A DNA stretch of 64,000 nt. It comes from Oreohelix idahoensis. Taxonomy: Eukaryota > Mollusca > Gastropoda > Stylommatophora > Oreohelicidae. The notes beneath the pieces are model-generated. The model saw nothing but the letters and a program-made list of their open reading frames with translations. It searched no databases and was not told where the DNA came from. The stretch is taken from positions 670,001-734,000 of the forward strand of contig JAMPIV010022926.1 of assembly GCA_024509875.1 (NCBI GenBank), written 5' to 3'. The position numbers and the translations under genes were made by a program. Below are positions 62,641-64,000 of this stretch, in pieces (position 1 is the stretch's first letter; each line of letters opens with the position of its first letter).

Positions 62641-62689
62641 TGTAATTATACATATACATATAAATACATACTTATATACATCTATTTAG
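62285..62689 (+). pseudogene. LINE A reverse transcriptase, C-terminal fragment
   Basis: The frame of 134 residues starts inside the 'LRRIEGLKWYDKVTNVELM' segment. It continues 'RRRRCRWIGYTLRKPVDSI', 'GKRGRGRPKNTWRRGLDTEV' and 'WKELEQMARDRKTWHLFVEG', and closes soon after 'LCSSGSLR'. This is the last part of the LINE polyprotein after RT and has no catalytic residues. Copies at 1095, 7373, 31195, 40942 and 43405 are more decayed. Confidence 0.88.
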
Positions 62690-62699
62690 CCTATCGTAT

Positions 62700-62885
62700 T
62701 CACCATCATCATTTGCCTTTTCGCTCCGCATGGGGGCCCCCACTGTAGCTGGCCCCATTATAAAAAGCCTGCACTAATCATTTACATGCCTTTGCAGCGG
62801 TGGTTTCTGAAACAATTTGTTTTACATGGTGAGGTTGCCAGTCTCATTCACAAACTCACATTAGTTGCCTTGATAGACATGGCTG
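62700..62885 (+). repeat. Dispersed repeat F, copy 3
   Basis: See 7180-7372. It lies just downstream of a LINE A end. Confidence 0.7.
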
Positions 62886-62924
62886 AGGGAGCAGTACTTA
62901 TATTCCTACTCTGTCTCTTCAGAG

Positions 62925-62990
62925 ACCCCCCCCCCCACCCCCCCCCCCACCCCCCCCCCCCCCCCCCCCCCCCCCACCCCCACCCCCCGG
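62925..62990. repeat. Poly(C) tract with A interruptions
   Basis: About 65 bp of nearly pure C. Confidence 0.97.
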
Positions 62991-63465
62991 AATTACACGG
63001 GGCGTATCATATTGCTTAAGCAGTTTCAAACTAAACATTCTTTTTACATTTCCTGTAAAATGGCTGAAAATGTCGGACCTATGCTGGCACCACGTTGACG
63101 ACATTCTTATAAATTTCTCTGCACTAGTACAGCCACAATAAATATTCTCAATTAATATGCGGAAAAGTCTTCGATTTTATTCAAACAATTTCAAGCTAAC
63201 ACCATTTGGTTCCCCAAGGGTAGCCGGGCAGACGACAATGAAATAAAGGAATAGAACCATTAATCCCATTGGTCGTAGCTTAATTCTTTCATTTATCCCA
63301 TGAACGGGGTGGAAAACTAGGATATTATACAGTAATCTCCCAAAAGCTCTCTTGTACGCCCGCTTGGCTACAGTCGGATGTCCTCATGTCTGCACATTAT
63401 ACGATATAAATCAAGTTTATTTCTTGCATGTAATACATACAGTAGTAGTAATTATAGTACTTGCA
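62991..63465. other. Unassigned non-coding sequence
   Basis: No gene recognised. Confidence 0.4.
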
Positions 63466-63540
63466 GTATAGTTGTAGTAGTAGTAGTATTAGTAGTAGTA
63501 GTTGTAGTAGTAGTAGTAATAGTCAAAGTAGTAGTGGTAT
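63466..63540. repeat. (GTA)n microsatellite, tail of a LINE C copy
   Basis: An imperfect GTA/GTT array. On the minus strand it directly follows the LINE C 3' end, in the place of the (ATT)n tail of other copies. Confidence 0.85.
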
Positions 63541-63905
63541 TCGCAGACTACTCCGGTTCATAACTGACAACGGAGATGATGCACCATTGAGGTAATATCC
63601 CTCGGCTGCTTATTTTTCCCGGTGCTGCTTTTCAGCGTGTTCTTTTATCATCTGCTTGTAGAAAGAACTTCTTTTTGTCCAATGATGTTGTGTCGTATGG
63701 TGCATCTCAGGTTGGTTAGCTTTCTCCTCCCAGGTTTGCTGGATTTGTGTCCCCGTGGCATCATATCTGTCTTGTACACACATTTCAATCTCAGCTGCTG
63801 TCACTCTGCTGTTCTTTTGCCATCTGCCAGTTGTCTGTTGAAAATATCTTTGGAGATATGACCATCTTCCATGCGGCAGGCATGCGTTAAAGGCCAGCGC
63901 GAAAC
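63541..63905 (-). mobile_element. LINE family C, diverged 3' end
   Basis: Minus-strand sense 'MEDGHISKDIF' and 'QLADGKRTAE' correspond to 'MEDGRIPKDIFYGQLADGKR' of the copy at 14029. Further on, GCACCGGGAAAAATAAGCAG and GTCAGTTATGA match the last 110 bp of that copy. Frames are broken. This shows that the shared 3' end belongs to family C. Confidence 0.8.
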
Positions 63906-64000
63906 AGAACTTAGACATTTGTCACTTTTTCCTTTCATGAAATACCAAGAATGTGGTGTAGACACCGTAGGTGGAAGACACTGAGCCTTCTTTCTTACTT
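63906..64000. other. Window end, unassigned
   Basis: Nothing recognised. Confidence 0.4.

Overview
The window is animal genomic DNA, and I found no convincing host protein-coding gene in it. It is AT-rich, full of long (TA)n, (GA)n, (CTAT)n and (GTA)n microsatellites, and built from layered transposable elements. The mix of Ty3/Gypsy elements with a SCAN-like capsid, several LINE families, Tigger/pogo, CACTA-like, hAT and mariner elements and tRNA-derived SINEs suggests an invertebrate, most likely a lophotrochozoan such as a mollusc. The species cannot be fixed from sequence reading alone.

Layout. 1-8.7 kb: LINE debris, including a LINE carrying a LINE-tailed SINE (1662-1860), a minus-strand LINE interrupted by a GC-rich element (3972-4755), and a LINE in which a 26-bp segment has expanded to exactly 18 units (7393-7860). 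8718-19234: a Gypsy element on the minus strand with 2.26-kb LTRs and a TCAGG target duplication, interrupted by a LINE (14029-15364) flanked by an 88-bp duplication. 19.2-24.4 kb: mostly unassigned, with a 164-bp tandem duplication and a hAT-type MITE. 24399-29102: two Tigger/pogo transposons of equal length, one inserted inside the other. 31760-40119: a second, related Gypsy element (2.07-kb LTRs, TTGCT duplication). 40.9-47.5 kb: LINE fragments, one ending in telomere-like repeats. 48034-50287: a transposon with CACTAG termini. 51.3-54.1 kb: LINE remnant, short mariner, short hAT. 54958-55805: a broken zinc-finger reading frame. 59.5-64 kb: LINE ends, a SINE and microsatellites.

How the parts work together. 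The two Gypsy elements share an unusual plan: integrase remnants lie before reverse transcriptase, and RNase H is the last domain before the 3' LTR (Gmr1-like order). In both, the catalytic integrase core cannot be recognised, and a conserved module of about 110 residues sits in its place. Both have nearly identical LTR pairs, so they moved recently, probably using proteins supplied in trans. The LINE families exchange 3' tails with a SINE and with an unrelated LINE, which also points to shared use of retrotransposition machinery.
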